From positions 37,669,691 through 37,733,690 of the forward strand of contig NC_063174.1 of NCBI RefSeq assembly GCF_023159225.1: a DNA stretch of 64,000 nucleotides, in the 5' to 3' direction. The notes under the pieces are model-generated. The model was not told where the DNA came from. It saw only the letters and a program-made list of their open reading frames with translations, and made no database searches. Source of the stretch: Perognathus longimembris pacificus (taxonomy: Eukaryota; Chordata; Mammalia; Rodentia; Heteromyidae). Numbering within the stretch: the first letter of the stretch is position 1; each line of letters begins with the position of its first letter. Of the stretch, positions 45,349-56,029 are shown in pieces. The position numbers and the translations under genes are program-made.

Positions 45349-45764
45349 AGGAAGGATAGATGTATGACTGGATGAATTGGTGGCTGATGATGGGAAGATG
45401 GTTGAATGATGGATAAAGATCTGAAGTTTTGGTTCCCAGTGCTCTGGGCTCTCAAAGAAGGCCTCACATTAGTCTGAAGCTATGGTGTGATGGAAACAGC
45501 TGGAGCTACAAACCGTGACATCAGTATACCAACAGTTCAGATCCATTGGGATAAAGAAGCTTATATTAATTAATACAAATGAAATTACTTGCTTTTGCTT
45601 TCTCTGTACTCTAGTGGGGAGAATAACTTTCTGAATCTGGACCCCTGATTTCCTCACTTCAAAGTAAGGGAAACATAGTCTTAGAAATTAGCAAAGAGAG
45701 AAATTGGCTTGAGAACTTAAAAGCCAGGGCAACAGTGGCCTCTAGCATGCTCTTACTTACCCTT

Positions 45765-46110
45765 AGTAGTTTTTCTTCCCTCTACTTGGAAAGCTCTTCT
45801 TCCAGGCTTATGTTTGGTTTTGCTCCTCCCATTTTCAGATCTTTGATCAAATGTCCCTTTTTATCTGTGTGGTCTTTCCTAAGCATCTCATTCAAAATAG
45901 CAACTTCCTCATCTCTTTCCTTCACCTACTTTATTTTTCCTTACAATGCTTCCCTCCCAGGGCCTAGTGTAAGTCAGATGATTTATTATTCATCTTCCCT
46001 TATTCCTTTTGAGATTTATGAGAACAGGAATTTGTTTTGTTCTTTGCGATCTCCATATTTGGAAGGGTGTCTGACATATAGTAGATGTTCCGTGTTTATT
46101 GAATGAATGG
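45765..46110 (+). mobile_element. LINE L2 3' end
   Basis: The motif order follows the L2 3' end: TTGGAAAGCTCTTCTTCC, GATCAAATGTCCC, ACTTTATTTTTCCTTAC, GAGAACAGGAATTTGT, then TGTCTGACATATAGTAGATG and TTTATTGAATGAATGG. Confidence 0.8.
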
Positions 46111-46267
46111 ATAGAGCAAGGAGTGAGGACACTTCCTGATCAATTGCAAGGAAGAGAATGCCTGACTGGCCCTGAACATTTGTTGAGTCAAGTTATGCCA
46201 TGATAAATGTCTTGTGAAAGAAAGAGTGGCTCTTCTTTCCTTGATTTCCAGCCTGGAGTCCTTAGAA

Positions 46268-46470
46268 TACTGGTTCAGGCTGTGGCCTTTGGAGCCAAAT
46301 AGATGTGAATTCCAATTCTGGCTCCACCTTTCAATAGCAATGTGCACCTCTAAGCTCATTTCCTCATCTGGAATGAGAATAATGCTGCCTCATAAGACTA
46401 CTGGGTGAATGAACATAATAATTGTAAAGTTCTTACAATTCTAAGCACAAAGTAGGTGTTGGACAAATGG
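46268..46470 (+). mobile_element. MIR SINE (ancient)
   Basis: CTTTGGAGCCAAATAGATGT, CCAATTCTGGCTCCACC, TCATTTCCTCATCTGGAATG and a GTAGGTGTT end follow the MIR consensus. Confidence 0.8.
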
Positions 46471-46635
46471 CACAATCACTGCCATTGTGGTCATGGTTCC
46501 CATTTTACCTTAATACATTCCTCCTTATCTGATGGGGGGGTTTCTGGAACAACCATGAGGGGAGGTGAACCAGTTCCCCCAATTATCCCACTGAAAGAGG
46601 GGAGCCAAGCCCTGTTGTTTAAAATTTTCACTTAG

Positions 46636-46850
46636 GGGGCTGGGGATATAGCCTAGCGGCAAGAGTGCCTGCCTCGGATACACGAGGCCCTAGGTTCGAT
46701 TCCCCAGCACCACATATACGGAAAACGGCCAGAAGCGGCGCTGTGGCTCAAGTGGCAGAGTGCTAGCCTTGAGCGGGAAGAAGCCAGGGACAGTGCTCAG
46801 GCCCTGAGTCCAAGGCCCAGGACTGGCAAAAAAAAAAAAAAAAAAAAAAA
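46636..46850 (+). mobile_element. IDL-Geo SINE, young-looking subfamily
   Basis: Very well preserved full-length copy: ATATAGCCTAGCGGCAAG, CCCTAGGTTCGATTCC, GAGCGGGAAGAAGCCAGG and a pure A tail of more than 20. The target-site duplication AAATTTTCACTTAG / AAATTTGCACTTAG has one change. Confidence 0.93.
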
Positions 46851-47064
46851 TTTGCACTTAGTTCTAGTCACATAGTTTCATAGACACAGAAGGACCACAG
46901 ATTCTTCACTAATTTCATTCTCTTGAGCCTGGATAGCTGGTGTCAAGATCTCTAAATAGCATTTGGGTCATTATGACCTTAACAAGGAACAGACCTCTAT
47001 CAAGGTCAGAGTAAATGCCCTGCCTTCAGAGGCTGAATAGATGAGTCAAAAGCACACAAGCTAG

Positions 47065-47310
47065 TAAGGCCCCAGTGGCTCACGCCTGTAATCCTATCTA
47101 CTCAGGAGGCTGACATGTGAGGATTGTGGTTTGAAGCCAGCCAGGGCAGGAAAGTCAGTGAGACTCTTATCTCAAATAAACTACTCAGAAAAAGCCAGAA
47201 GAGGAGCTATGGCTCAAGTGGTAGCACACTAGTCTTGAGCACAAAGAGGCTCAGGGACAGTGCCCAGGCCCTGAGATCAAGCTCCAGGACTGGTTAAGAA
47301 AAAAAAAAAA
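47065..47310 (+). mobile_element. 7SL-headed/Geo SINE, well preserved
   Basis: The left arm has CCAGTGGCTCACGCCTGTAA and CTACTCAGGAGGCTGACATG. The right monomer has CTATGGCTCAAGTGGTAGC, and the A tail is 13 bases. This is the clearest example of the 7SL-headed type in the window. Confidence 0.88.
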
Positions 47311-48240
47311 ATACACAAGCCCAAGCCTTGTTCTCAGTCGTGTTAGGGTGTTGTAGGTAGTCACACCCTCTCTCTCACCACCAGGGAAAGCTGGCTTTAG
47401 GAGAGGGAAGGCAGAGGGACACTGGCCTGGGTAGGATATATGGATCTGTGACTTTTCTGGTAACATGTCAGCCTTGTCCTCTTCCAGCTATTTATCTGCC
47501 CAGGTGCTGTATACCCAGTGAAATCATATAACTGTGCATGTATACTTATTGTGCACATGTGGGAACAGTGTGGTACATGTACAAACTACCATCCCATGCT
47601 TTGAGAGAGCTGGAAACAGTGTGGGCTTTGGAGTGATCTTAACTTCAACAGCAAATTCTGACTTTGCCATGGAGTACCTTTGGAATAGGTCACTTCTCCT
47701 TAGAAGCATCATTGGGCAAAAAAATTTCCTAGGTGGGAAATAAAAGGGAAAAGGTCATGTGCTTTGGAGAAGGGATGGTTGTGCAGAAAGAGAGAAGTGA
47801 AGAATGATCTCAGAGAGCAAGCTCCCCCCACACGTGGAGCAGCTCTGTCCCTAGATGCTGGCCCTTCACAGTTTGTAGATGGCATAGATGTTACTATGGC
47901 TTTGACTCAGAAGCAGGTAGAATGAAGAGCCATATCCTCAGCCCACAGTTTTCTACTGATATGGGATTCTAAGCAGTGACCTCCAGAGAAATCCTTGGAT
48001 GGTGGGAAAAGATTAAGAGCATTCCTAGTTCTATTGGAAAGCTATGTAAAGACAAGAAACAAACAAACAAACAAAATCAGTGATTCATCACAGAATGGCT
48101 GCTATGGCCTCCTTCAGTCCACACATAGATAGTGTGCTTCATGAAGGAAGGGTGTATGGGTAGAAGTTCCAGAGTCAGGAGGGGTTGGCCTTACCCTCTT
48201 CTGTACTTCTAGCATACTACTGTGGGCCCACTAGAATATT
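47311..48240. other. Unique intergenic DNA with a MIR fragment
   Basis: A MIR piece lies at about 47600-47720 (GGGCTTTGGAGTGATCTTAA, ATTCTGACTTTGCCATGG). No gene is seen in the rest. Confidence 0.5.
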
Positions 48241-48246
48241 GTTTAG

Positions 48247-48248
<2 letters not shown>

Positions 48249-48295
<47 letters not shown>
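48249..48295. repeat. (GT)n microsatellite
   Basis: Pure GT run next to a minus-strand SINE. Confidence 0.93.
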
Positions 48296-48296
<1 letters not shown>

Positions 48297-48502
48297 TGTG
48301 GCTTGAATTCAGGGCCCTGAGCTTTTTTGCTCAAGGCTAGTATTCTACCACTTTGAGGCACAGCACCATTTCTGGTTTTCTGGTGCCTAATTGGAGATAA
48401 GAGTCTCATGGACTTTCCTGCTCAGGCTGACTTCCAACTGTGATCCTCAGATCTCAGCCTTCTGAGTAGCTAGGTTTACAGGTGTGAGCCACTGGTGCCC
48501 AA
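48296..48502 (-). mobile_element. 7SL-headed/Geo SINE
   Basis: Antisense right monomer (AGTATTCTACCACTTTGAGG), linker TGGTGCCTAATTGGAGATAA and arm TGAGTAGCTAGGTTTACAGG. Confidence 0.8.
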
Positions 48503-48589
48503 CTTGTTTAGGTTTGACAAATGACTATCATCATGAAATAGCACAAAAATTCTTGCAAAAACCTTGTCAAGATAAGATTTGATCTTCTA

Positions 48590-48663
48590 TGTATGCACTG
48601 CTTTATGTATGAAACTGTAACCCCTCTGTACATCACTTTGACAATAAAGAAATGAATAAAAAA
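48590..48663 (+). mobile_element. 3' end of an L1-like LINE (short)
   Basis: CTGTAACCCCTCTGTACATC and ACAATAAAGAAATGAATAAA match the last part of the tail family at 15791 and 53135. Confidence 0.6.
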
Positions 48664-49151
48664 CATGTATGTCCACCAAAAAAGATTTGATTTTCTAGGA
48701 AAAATATTAAAAATGTAAAATGATATTAAGTTATAACAATAGCTGACTTGACACTTCTCTAATTTCTCTTATGAGCTCTCCTTTTCCCATGGTATATGGT
48801 AAAAAAACAATGCTCAAGAAAGAAACCCAGTGACTAGAACAAATTGAAATGATCTCGAAGTCTACTTGGAATATAGATTTTTGGCAACTCTCATTAGCAA
48901 TGAGTGTTGCTCTAAGTAAATATTTAGATTTGAAATATCACTAAGTGATACATTGAAGCCTCATGATTAATCAAACAAAATACAAATTTTAATGTTTATG
49001 TGAAGAGGGTATTTTCTATACACTCTCCACATAATATGTCCAGAGGTTTTTCCTTGTCAGTCTTACCCGTATATGGAAAAAAATGAGGTGGCCATGCTAA
49101 GTAAATTATGTCTAAGAACTGTTGATCACCTCAAGAATAAAAGCTTTACTC
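48664..49151. other. AT-rich intergenic DNA
   Basis: About 490 bp, AT-rich, possibly more LINE sequence. Nothing assignable is seen. Confidence 0.35.
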
Positions 49152-49468
49152 ATCTGCCAGTGGCTGCAAGCCTATCTACTCAAGGGGCTGAGATATGAGC
49201 ATCATGGTTTGAAGCCAGCCTGAGTAGAAAAGTCCATGAGACTTTTTATCTCCAATTAAAAAGCTGGAAGTAGAACTGTGGCTAAAGTAGTAGAGCACTA
49301 GTCTTGACGGGAAAGCTAAGGGCCAGTGCTTAGGCCCTAAGTTCAAGCCTAGTACCTACACAAAAAAGAAAGAAAAAGAGAAGACAGGAAGAAAAGAAAA
49401 AAGAAGGATTGAGAGTTTAAGACCAGCTTGGGCTACATAGGGAGACCTTGTCTCAAAAAATAAAAAAG
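49152..49468 (+). mobile_element. 7SL-headed/Geo SINE followed by a B1 3' fragment
   Basis: A diverged full copy (CCAGTGGCTGCAAGCCTATC, right monomer ACTGTGGCTAAAGTAGTAGA) is followed by an A-rich tail. Then comes a B1 3' piece (AAGACCAGCTTGGGCTACAT, GGGAGACCTTGTCTCAAAAA). Confidence 0.72.
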
Positions 49469-49512
49469 CTTTTTTATGGTACTATTTGCTAATAATTGAT
49501 ACATGAATTACA

Positions 49513-49723
49513 TTTATTTATTTATTTATTTTGCCAGTCCTGGGCCTTGGACTCAGGGCCTGAGCACTGTCCCTGGCTTCTCTTTGCTCAAGGTTAGCAC
49601 TCTACCACTTGAGCCACAGCGCCACTTCTGGCCTTTTTCTATATATGTGGTGCTGGGGAATCGAACCCAGGGCTTCATGTATACAAGTCAAGCACTCTTG
49701 CCATTAGACCATGTCCCCAGCCC
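49513..49723 (-). mobile_element. IDL-Geo SINE
   Basis: Full-length minus-strand copy with a (TTTA)n tail. The flanking CATGAATTACATTTA and CATGAATTGTATTTA fit a target-site duplication. Confidence 0.88.
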
Positions 49724-49829
49724 CATGAATTGTATTTAATGTGTATCTTTTGAAGACTTTTTAGCCCTGTTATTTTGTATCTAACAATGTGAGGAATAGT
49801 CCATTCCTCAGGGTTTTAAGTAATTAGAG

Positions 49830-51060
49830 TGTTCTTCCTTTAATTATGGGAGAAAAAGAACATTTACAAGGGCTCAGAAAATGCTCAAAACAGAGGGCGC
49901 TAGGTATAAGCTGGAAAGAAGTTAAAACTGGAAGAAAAAAGCAGAATGGAAGGTGGGGGGGGGGAGAGAAAGAGGGAAAGAGAGAAAGAGAAGAGAGGAG
50001 TGAAGGGAGGGGAGGGAGAACTGAGAGGAGGGAGCGGAACATGGAAAAGGAGGGGGAGGGGTGGCAGGAGGAAGGGTTGTGGGCTTACTCTGCTTCTATT
50101 AATCCAATTAAAGTGTTGAAAATCAGATCCCATGTGAAGCTTTGAACATGAATTTTTCATTACAGCACTGGGAAGGGGGAAGGGAGGGTGGAGGAGGAAG
50201 AACGGGTTGGGGAAGCAATGGAGTGTTATGGCAGGAAGGACTTCCAGCCTTCCCCAGGTCTGTGTGATACCAGCCCAGACCTGATCTTCTGCCCCACTAC
50301 TCTTCTGAAGCCTCTTTCCTCTTGTACCTTCTGTCCAATTTTACTTCCTTTATCCCCTCTCCACCCCATTTTGTTGGCAGGTAGGATCAGAAAGAGCAAT
50401 TGTTGGAAGTGGCCTCAGAAAAGTCAGTTGTGCCATGACCCAGAGGCGTCTCCTGCTGGGGAACAGTGGACTCCAAAGGCGAGAGGGAGAGGAGAGAAGT
50501 GCCAAGGCCCAGTTCCATGCATCCGATACCCATTTGCTTCAAAATGTGGAGAAAGAGAACTAGCTAAGGAACTCCAAGCATATGTTACCTCCTGGTTCTA
50601 AGAAAAATGGGTCACCAGGCAGGGAAAGGTGTGCCCTAAATGGAAGGAAGGACACCCTCATCTCTCCTTCCCTTCCTCACATTCTTTTCTTCTTCTAAGT
50701 ACACACTGTGTTGGGTACCTGGCACTGTGCTGACAACTCAGTGTCCAGGCTCGAGCAACATGGCTATGTGGCTGGCATCCTAGTGCAGATGAGACAATGA
50801 CAGATAAGCAGACGGACCTGCTGCTCCATTCAGATTGTCCTAAGTAGGGCAAAGGTAATAACACAACCATGTCCTTCTGCTTTGCAGTCTTGATTCATGG
50901 TCTTCTGATGAGAAAGCTAGTCAGATGGCAAGCTAGGTAGGTTCTGCATCATCTCTTTAGCTAGTAGGAAGAATAGAGGTGAAAACCCAGGTTGTGTTTC
51001 CTTTCTGTCAGTCTGACCTGCTGGACTTCCTTCCAAGTCAAGTTCAAGTTTGTTATGTGA
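49830..51060. other. SINE-free block with CTCF-like half-site, purine tract and enhancer-like sequence
   Basis: It contains TTTAATTATGGG (49838), a CTCF-like CAGAGGGCGCTAGG (49891), a 120-bp purine tract (about 49945-50080) and CTATTAATCCAATTAAAGTG (about 50094). The rest of the block is unique. No coding sequence is supported. Confidence 0.45.
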
Positions 51061-51072
51061 TCAATAAATTAA

Positions 51073-51074
<2 letters not shown>

Positions 51075-51122
<48 letters not shown>
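51075..51122. repeat. (CA)n microsatellite
   Basis: About 24 CA units after an AATAAATTAAATTA run. Confidence 0.93.
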
Positions 51123-51124
<2 letters not shown>

Positions 51125-51649
51125 GGAATGTCTCACTATATTCAATACAGCGTACTACTCTTTTCCTGTGACTTTTCTGGACCCTTCTACCCAGGCTTAT
51201 AGTGGGATGAATGAGAGGTTTGGCTGTGGACCTCTGGGTCTCAGTTGCATGGGAAGTTCTTTCTTCCATTCCTCCATGCTCAGCTCCCTTTCTGCACCAG
51301 GGCGTCCCAGGGCCGCCTGCTCTCTGGAAGGGGGCCTCCCCCACGTCTGCCTGGCGTTTAATCTCCACCAGGCCTCCCCTTGCCTCGCACACTGGCTGCT
51401 GGTGTGTGGTCCAGCACAGTGATGCGCTTTAGCAGCTGGAAACAGCGAGAAGGGAAGTGGGATCTCGAGCAGAAAACCCTGGCACTTCTCAAAACAAAAC
51501 AAATGACTCCAGCTTTTAATCAATTTAGGGTGGAGGCCAGAGAATTTGTGTTTTTTTTTTTTTAGTGTTGTTTGTTTTATTGAGACAAGATCTTGCTCTG
51601 TAGTTTGAGGTTGGCCTTGAACTCTCCACCCTCTACTGTTTGATGTTTT

Positions 51650-51862
51650 GTTTGTTTGTTTGCTTGCTTTTTGCAAGTCCTGGGGCTTGAACTCAGGACC
51701 TGAGCACTGTCCCTGGCTTCTTTTTGCTCAAGGCTAGCACTCTATCACTTGAGCCACAGCTCTACTTCTGGCTTTTTCTGTGTACGTGATGCTGAGGAAT
51801 CAAACCCAGGACTTCATGTATACGAGATGAGCACTTTACCAGTAGGCCGTATTCCCAGGCCT
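51650..51862 (-). mobile_element. IDL-Geo SINE next to a B1-like fragment
   Basis: Full-length minus-strand copy with a (GTTT)n tail. Flanks CTGTTTGATGTT and TTGTTTGATATT suggest the target-site duplication. A B1-like antisense arm lies just before it (51570-51640). Confidence 0.85.
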
Positions 51863-52197
51863 CCATTGTTTGATATTATGTGGACAAAGCCCTTTAGAGA
51901 CTCTGCTTTTGGTGGACCTGTGATGGCCCTTTGTATAGATGACTACAATAGCTGGGATGAGGTGTGGACACTGTTGAGCAGGGCCCTAGGGGAGGGGACC
52001 AGGCCCTGTGGGTGTCAGGTAGAAATTTGACCCTTATTACCCAGACCCCTCTAGTGGCATTGGGTTCAGGTACTGCAGCTTCGGAGAATGACCACTTTGT
52101 GGTCACTATGGTTTGCCTTATACTTTAACATGTGGGCCCCTTTAAAAGTGGGACCGCACATTTAAGTTTCAAAAATTGATTTGTATGTGAAGTCCTT

Positions 52198-52400
52198 TTT
52201 TCTTTTTCTTTGCCAGTCCTGGGGCTTAAACTCAGGGTCTGAGCACTGTCCCTGGCTTCTTTTTGCTCAAGGCTAGCACTCTACCACTTGAGCCACAGCA
52301 CCACTTCTGGCTTTTTCTATATATGTGGTGCTAAGGAATTGAACCCAGGGCTTCATGTATACCAGGCAAGCACTCTATCACAAGGCCATATTCCCAGCCC
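52198..52400 (-). mobile_element. IDL-Geo SINE
   Basis: Full-length minus-strand copy. The flanking TATGTGAAGTC at both ends is the target-site duplication. Confidence 0.88.
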
Positions 52401-52636
52401 CTCTATGTGAAGTCTTGTTAAGGAAACTTGCTATTTATATTTATAGGCTTTCAACTGTGAAAGACTAAATTTGCAGAGCCAAGAGCACTGTCTTACTCCC
52501 TGGTCTTTATCCACGCCCCTGTCTAGATCTTCAACTACCACATTCTTTCTGAAACACAGTTATCCTAGTGTAAAACTTCAGGATGAGCTTTGTTTCCTGC
52601 CTAGAATGGCCAGATGATCAAATCAAAGTACAGGAT

Positions 52637-52862
52637 GGCTGGGTGCTGTTGATTCATTCTTGTATTCCTAGTTGCTCAGGAGGCTGAGCTCAGAGGATTA
52701 CTATTTGAAGCCAGCGTGGGCAGAGAAATCTGTGAGATTCCTATTTCTAATGAACCAGGAAAAATCCAGAAGTGTATGGCTTAAGTGGTAGAACACAAGC
52801 CTTGAACAAAAAAGTGAAGTATGAGTGTGAGGCTCTGAGTTCATCAAGCCCCAATACCAGTG
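52637..52862 (+). mobile_element. 7SL-headed/Geo SINE, diverged
   Basis: TTGCTCAGGAGGCTGAGCTC, linker CCTATTTCTAATGAACCAGG and right monomer ATGGCTTAAGTGGTAGAACA. Confidence 0.75.
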
Positions 52863-53134
52863 CGTGCGTGCACAAGTGTGCGCGCACACACACACATACA
52901 CACTCTGCAGTATGATCAACTGTTAGAAGGAAATACAATTTTAGTGTAAGTATACCCCATGCAACAAACCAAGATTAAGGGAATTTGTAATATATTTGCA
53001 CTATTTTTTTTTCTGTTTGTCATTCAGATCTAATAAGGCATCCTGTACTTGACCTGGTGATTCTGCTCTGGTCCTCTTCTACATGGCTAGTCAGGTTTAT
53101 CATGACTGAGCAAACCAGCTTAAAAGGAAGATTT

Positions 53135-53258
53135 GACTGGGAGAGAGTGAGAGAAGGGGGGACAAGGTCTGAAAAGAAATGTACTCTTTACCTGACTTAT
53201 GTAACTGCAACCTCTCTGTATATCACCTTTGTAATAACAATAAAAATAAAATTAAAGT
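53135..53258 (+). mobile_element. 3' end of an L1-like LINE
   Basis: GAGAGAGTGAGAGAAGGGGG, GTACTCTTTACCTGACTTAT, AACCTCTCTGTATATCACC and an AATAAAAATAAAATTA end, as in the copy at 15791. Confidence 0.65.
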
Positions 53259-53699
53259 TTCAGTTCCTCATGGCAGCTCAAACACATCATGGCGGCCAAG
53301 AGGCAGACACACCACATTAATGTGCTTTCGCTTTTTCCCCTTTTATGGGCCCCAGTGTACATCCAGGGCAGACTCACCCCCACCCAATTTAAAAGTAGCT
53401 TTAAGTATTTTTACATAGTGTGTGCGATTTCCTTCTTTATACATATTGCACTGGGACAGTCTGGGAATGGATCTTTGGAAAGTTATGAAAGCTATCATTT
53501 AGTTTCAGTCATCTCGCTTCAGTTCTCCATCAGATCCAAGGAAAGATTTGAAAAGAGGCTGTCCCCAAACTCTCGAGACTCATTGAATATTTGGGCAGCT
53601 ATTCTCCCACTTTCTTCCTAAACTTTGGACGATGGCAAGTTCATTTATTCTGGAAACAAGCATTTGCTCACATGTTCACATGAACTTACATATGAGATG

Positions 53700-53850
53700 G
53701 TATGGCCCTCTATGGCTAAGAGCATGGCCTCTCAGCTTTGGCCATGGGGTTCAGTATAACTGCATTGCTTGTTAAGTGAGTGTCCTTGGGTGCTAATAAT
53801 GTCTTGTGCCTCCTCAGTTTTGGTTAGCTTTAGGACATTATTAAATAAAT
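53700..53850 (+). mobile_element. MIR-like remnant
   Basis: GGCTAAGAGCATGGCCTCTC, GTGTCCTTGGGTGC and TGCCTCCTCAGTTTTGG follow the MIR order with heavy decay. Confidence 0.6.
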
Positions 53851-53874
53851 GTTTTCTGGAACTTGTAGGGATGA

Positions 53875-54085
<211 letters not shown>

Positions 54086-54087
54086 AT

Positions 54088-54316
54088 TTTTGCTGGTAGT
54101 AGGGCTTGAACTCAGGGCCTCACACTCTCGCTTCACTTTTTTGCTCAAGGCTATTGCTCTAGCCTGTGAGCCACACCTCTACTTCTGACTTTTTGCTGGT
54201 TAATTGGAGGTAAAAGCTTCATGGGCTTTTCTCTCTGGGTTGGCATCAAACTTCCATCCTCACATCTCAGCTTCATAAGTAGCTAGGATTCTAGATATGA
54301 GCCACCAGTGCTCACC
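54088..54316 (-). mobile_element. 7SL-headed/Geo SINE
   Basis: Antisense right monomer (AGGGCTTGAACTCAGGGCC), linker CTGGTTAATTGGAGGTAAAA and arm TAAGTAGCTAGGATTCTAG. Confidence 0.78.
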
Positions 54317-54334
54317 TCATTCTGAATTTGACTA

Positions 54335-54825
54335 CTCTACATCTCATACAATGCCTATGTTTTGGACTCTGGCGTGTTCTACATAGCATAATGTCTTAAA
54401 GATTCATCTATTTGTAGAATAGGTCAGAATCTCCTTCCTTTCAAAGGCTGAATAATACTCATTTTATGGATATGTCACATTTTGTTTGTCTGTTTATCTT
54501 CCAATGGCCCTTTGGGTCTTTCCTACCTTTTGGCTATTATAAATAAGGTTGTTATAAACTTCAATGTACAAATATTTTGTTAAGTCCCTGCTTTCAATTC
54601 TTTTGGGTATATTCACAGAAGTGGAATTGCTGGGCCATATGATAATTCTACATGTAATTTTTTGAGGGATTGCCACACTGCTTTTCATAGCAGCGGTGTC
54701 ATCTTACATTCTAATCAGCAATGCAAAAGAGTTCCAATTTATCCATATCCTTGCCAGCACTTGATTGTTTTTGTTTTTTTGTTTTGATTTGGATAATAGC
54801 CACCCTGATAGGACAAAGGAAAACA
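54335..54825 (-). mobile_element. Ancient L1 fragment (ORF2 end / 3' UTR)
   Basis: Antisense to the mammalian L1 3' region: GGCTATTATAAATAAGGTTG, TTCAATTCTTTTGGGTATAT, GAAGTGGAATTGCTGGGCCA and CCACACTGCTTTTCATAGCA are the familiar words of L1M-type elements in other mammals. Confidence 0.85.
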
Positions 54826-54829
54826 TTTT

Positions 54830-55770
54830 TAATGACTCTTTCCGTGTGAGAAAACAGAGGCTCAGAGAGGTAGAGCGAATTGTTTAAGGTCAGCCAGCCA
54901 GTCACAGAGACAGAACTGGAATGGGGCTCGTAACCACTGTAGTGTGTTTCTTGCTTCTAATATGAGCATCTAAATGCAAACATTTCTGTCTTTGGACAGA
55001 TGTCTAGTTGTGCAAGACATCTGGTAAAGGCACAACTGTAGGAACAAAACATGTTGCTTATTGAAACTACTCTACATGGGAAAGCAGTAATAACAAATAA
55101 CTTCCCCTCCATTTGCATTTGATCCTAGTTAAATTAAAAATAGTCTGTTCATTCTGGCCACTCTGTAGTCTTGTACCTTGATAGTACCTAGATCCCCTCC
55201 CCCCCACCCCCCAGATCTGAGGAATGAACTCAGGACCTTGACTTGCCAGGCAAGAGCTCTTCCGCCGAGCGAAACCTGCAAGCCCTTGGCTAGCGTTTTA
55301 AATAGCCTGCAAACATGATTGGGCCAGGTGTTGACCTTGTTGGGAATGGGAATAGAGAAGCTAGAGAGTAGAAGATGGCCTTCAGATTGCACCATTGTCT
55401 TTGAACCAAGTTTCCATGGAAACCATCAGGCTTCTCTCTCTGGTGGCAGCTGAGTCCTTAGAGTGGGGGTCTTAGTTCCACTCCTGCATTAGTTTCCTAT
55501 TGCTTCTGTAACTAAGACTAGTTTTTCCGGCATAGTAGAGTAAGGATATGGGGCTAGTGCATTCCTTTAGAAAACAGTTCTGCCACTGGGGCCTGTGTGG
55601 TTACGCAGAAATCTCTCTCTGAGCTCTGGCCTCCCTATTTGAAATACAGAAATGATACAGGAGATAATATGGTTGTCATGAGGATAAAAAGTGATGTTTA
55701 TAAGTGCTTGGTTATGTCGTAAAACCTCAGAAAATAATGGATGTTAAAATGCATGCTAAGTAGGGTGGCT
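54830..55770. other. Unique intergenic DNA with a MIR-like piece and an RFX palindrome
   Basis: An MIR-like fragment (AACAGAGGCTCAGAGAGGTA) occupies 54830-54935. A perfect RFX-type palindrome is at 55410-55423. No gene is supported. Confidence 0.45.
55410..55423. promoter_or_regulatory. Perfect RFX X-box palindrome
   Basis: GTTTCCATGGAAAC is a perfect 14-bp palindrome. It fits GTTNCCATGGNAAC, the full two-half-site RFX motif. Confidence 0.5.
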
Positions 55771-56029
55771 CATTGGAAGGATCTTGATTTGAGGCTAGCC
55801 CAGGCAATGTATTCATGAGATTCTGTATATCAACCAATAAAGAGCTGAGTGTAGTAGTGTGCGACCACCATCCCAGCTATGTGGAAAGTGTAAATAGGAG
55901 GATGACAGTCCAGGATGGTCAGGGCAGAAAGAGAGTTTATGAAAACAAAAAGTAAATGAATTGGAGGGATGGCTTAAGTGGTAGAGCAACTGCCTAACAA
56001 GGTTGAGGTCTTGAGTTCATCTTCTTTAC

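Noticed and set aside
45735..46106. A 123-codon frame with hydrophobic residues
   Set aside because: It coincides with an ancient L2 3' end, so it is not a gene.
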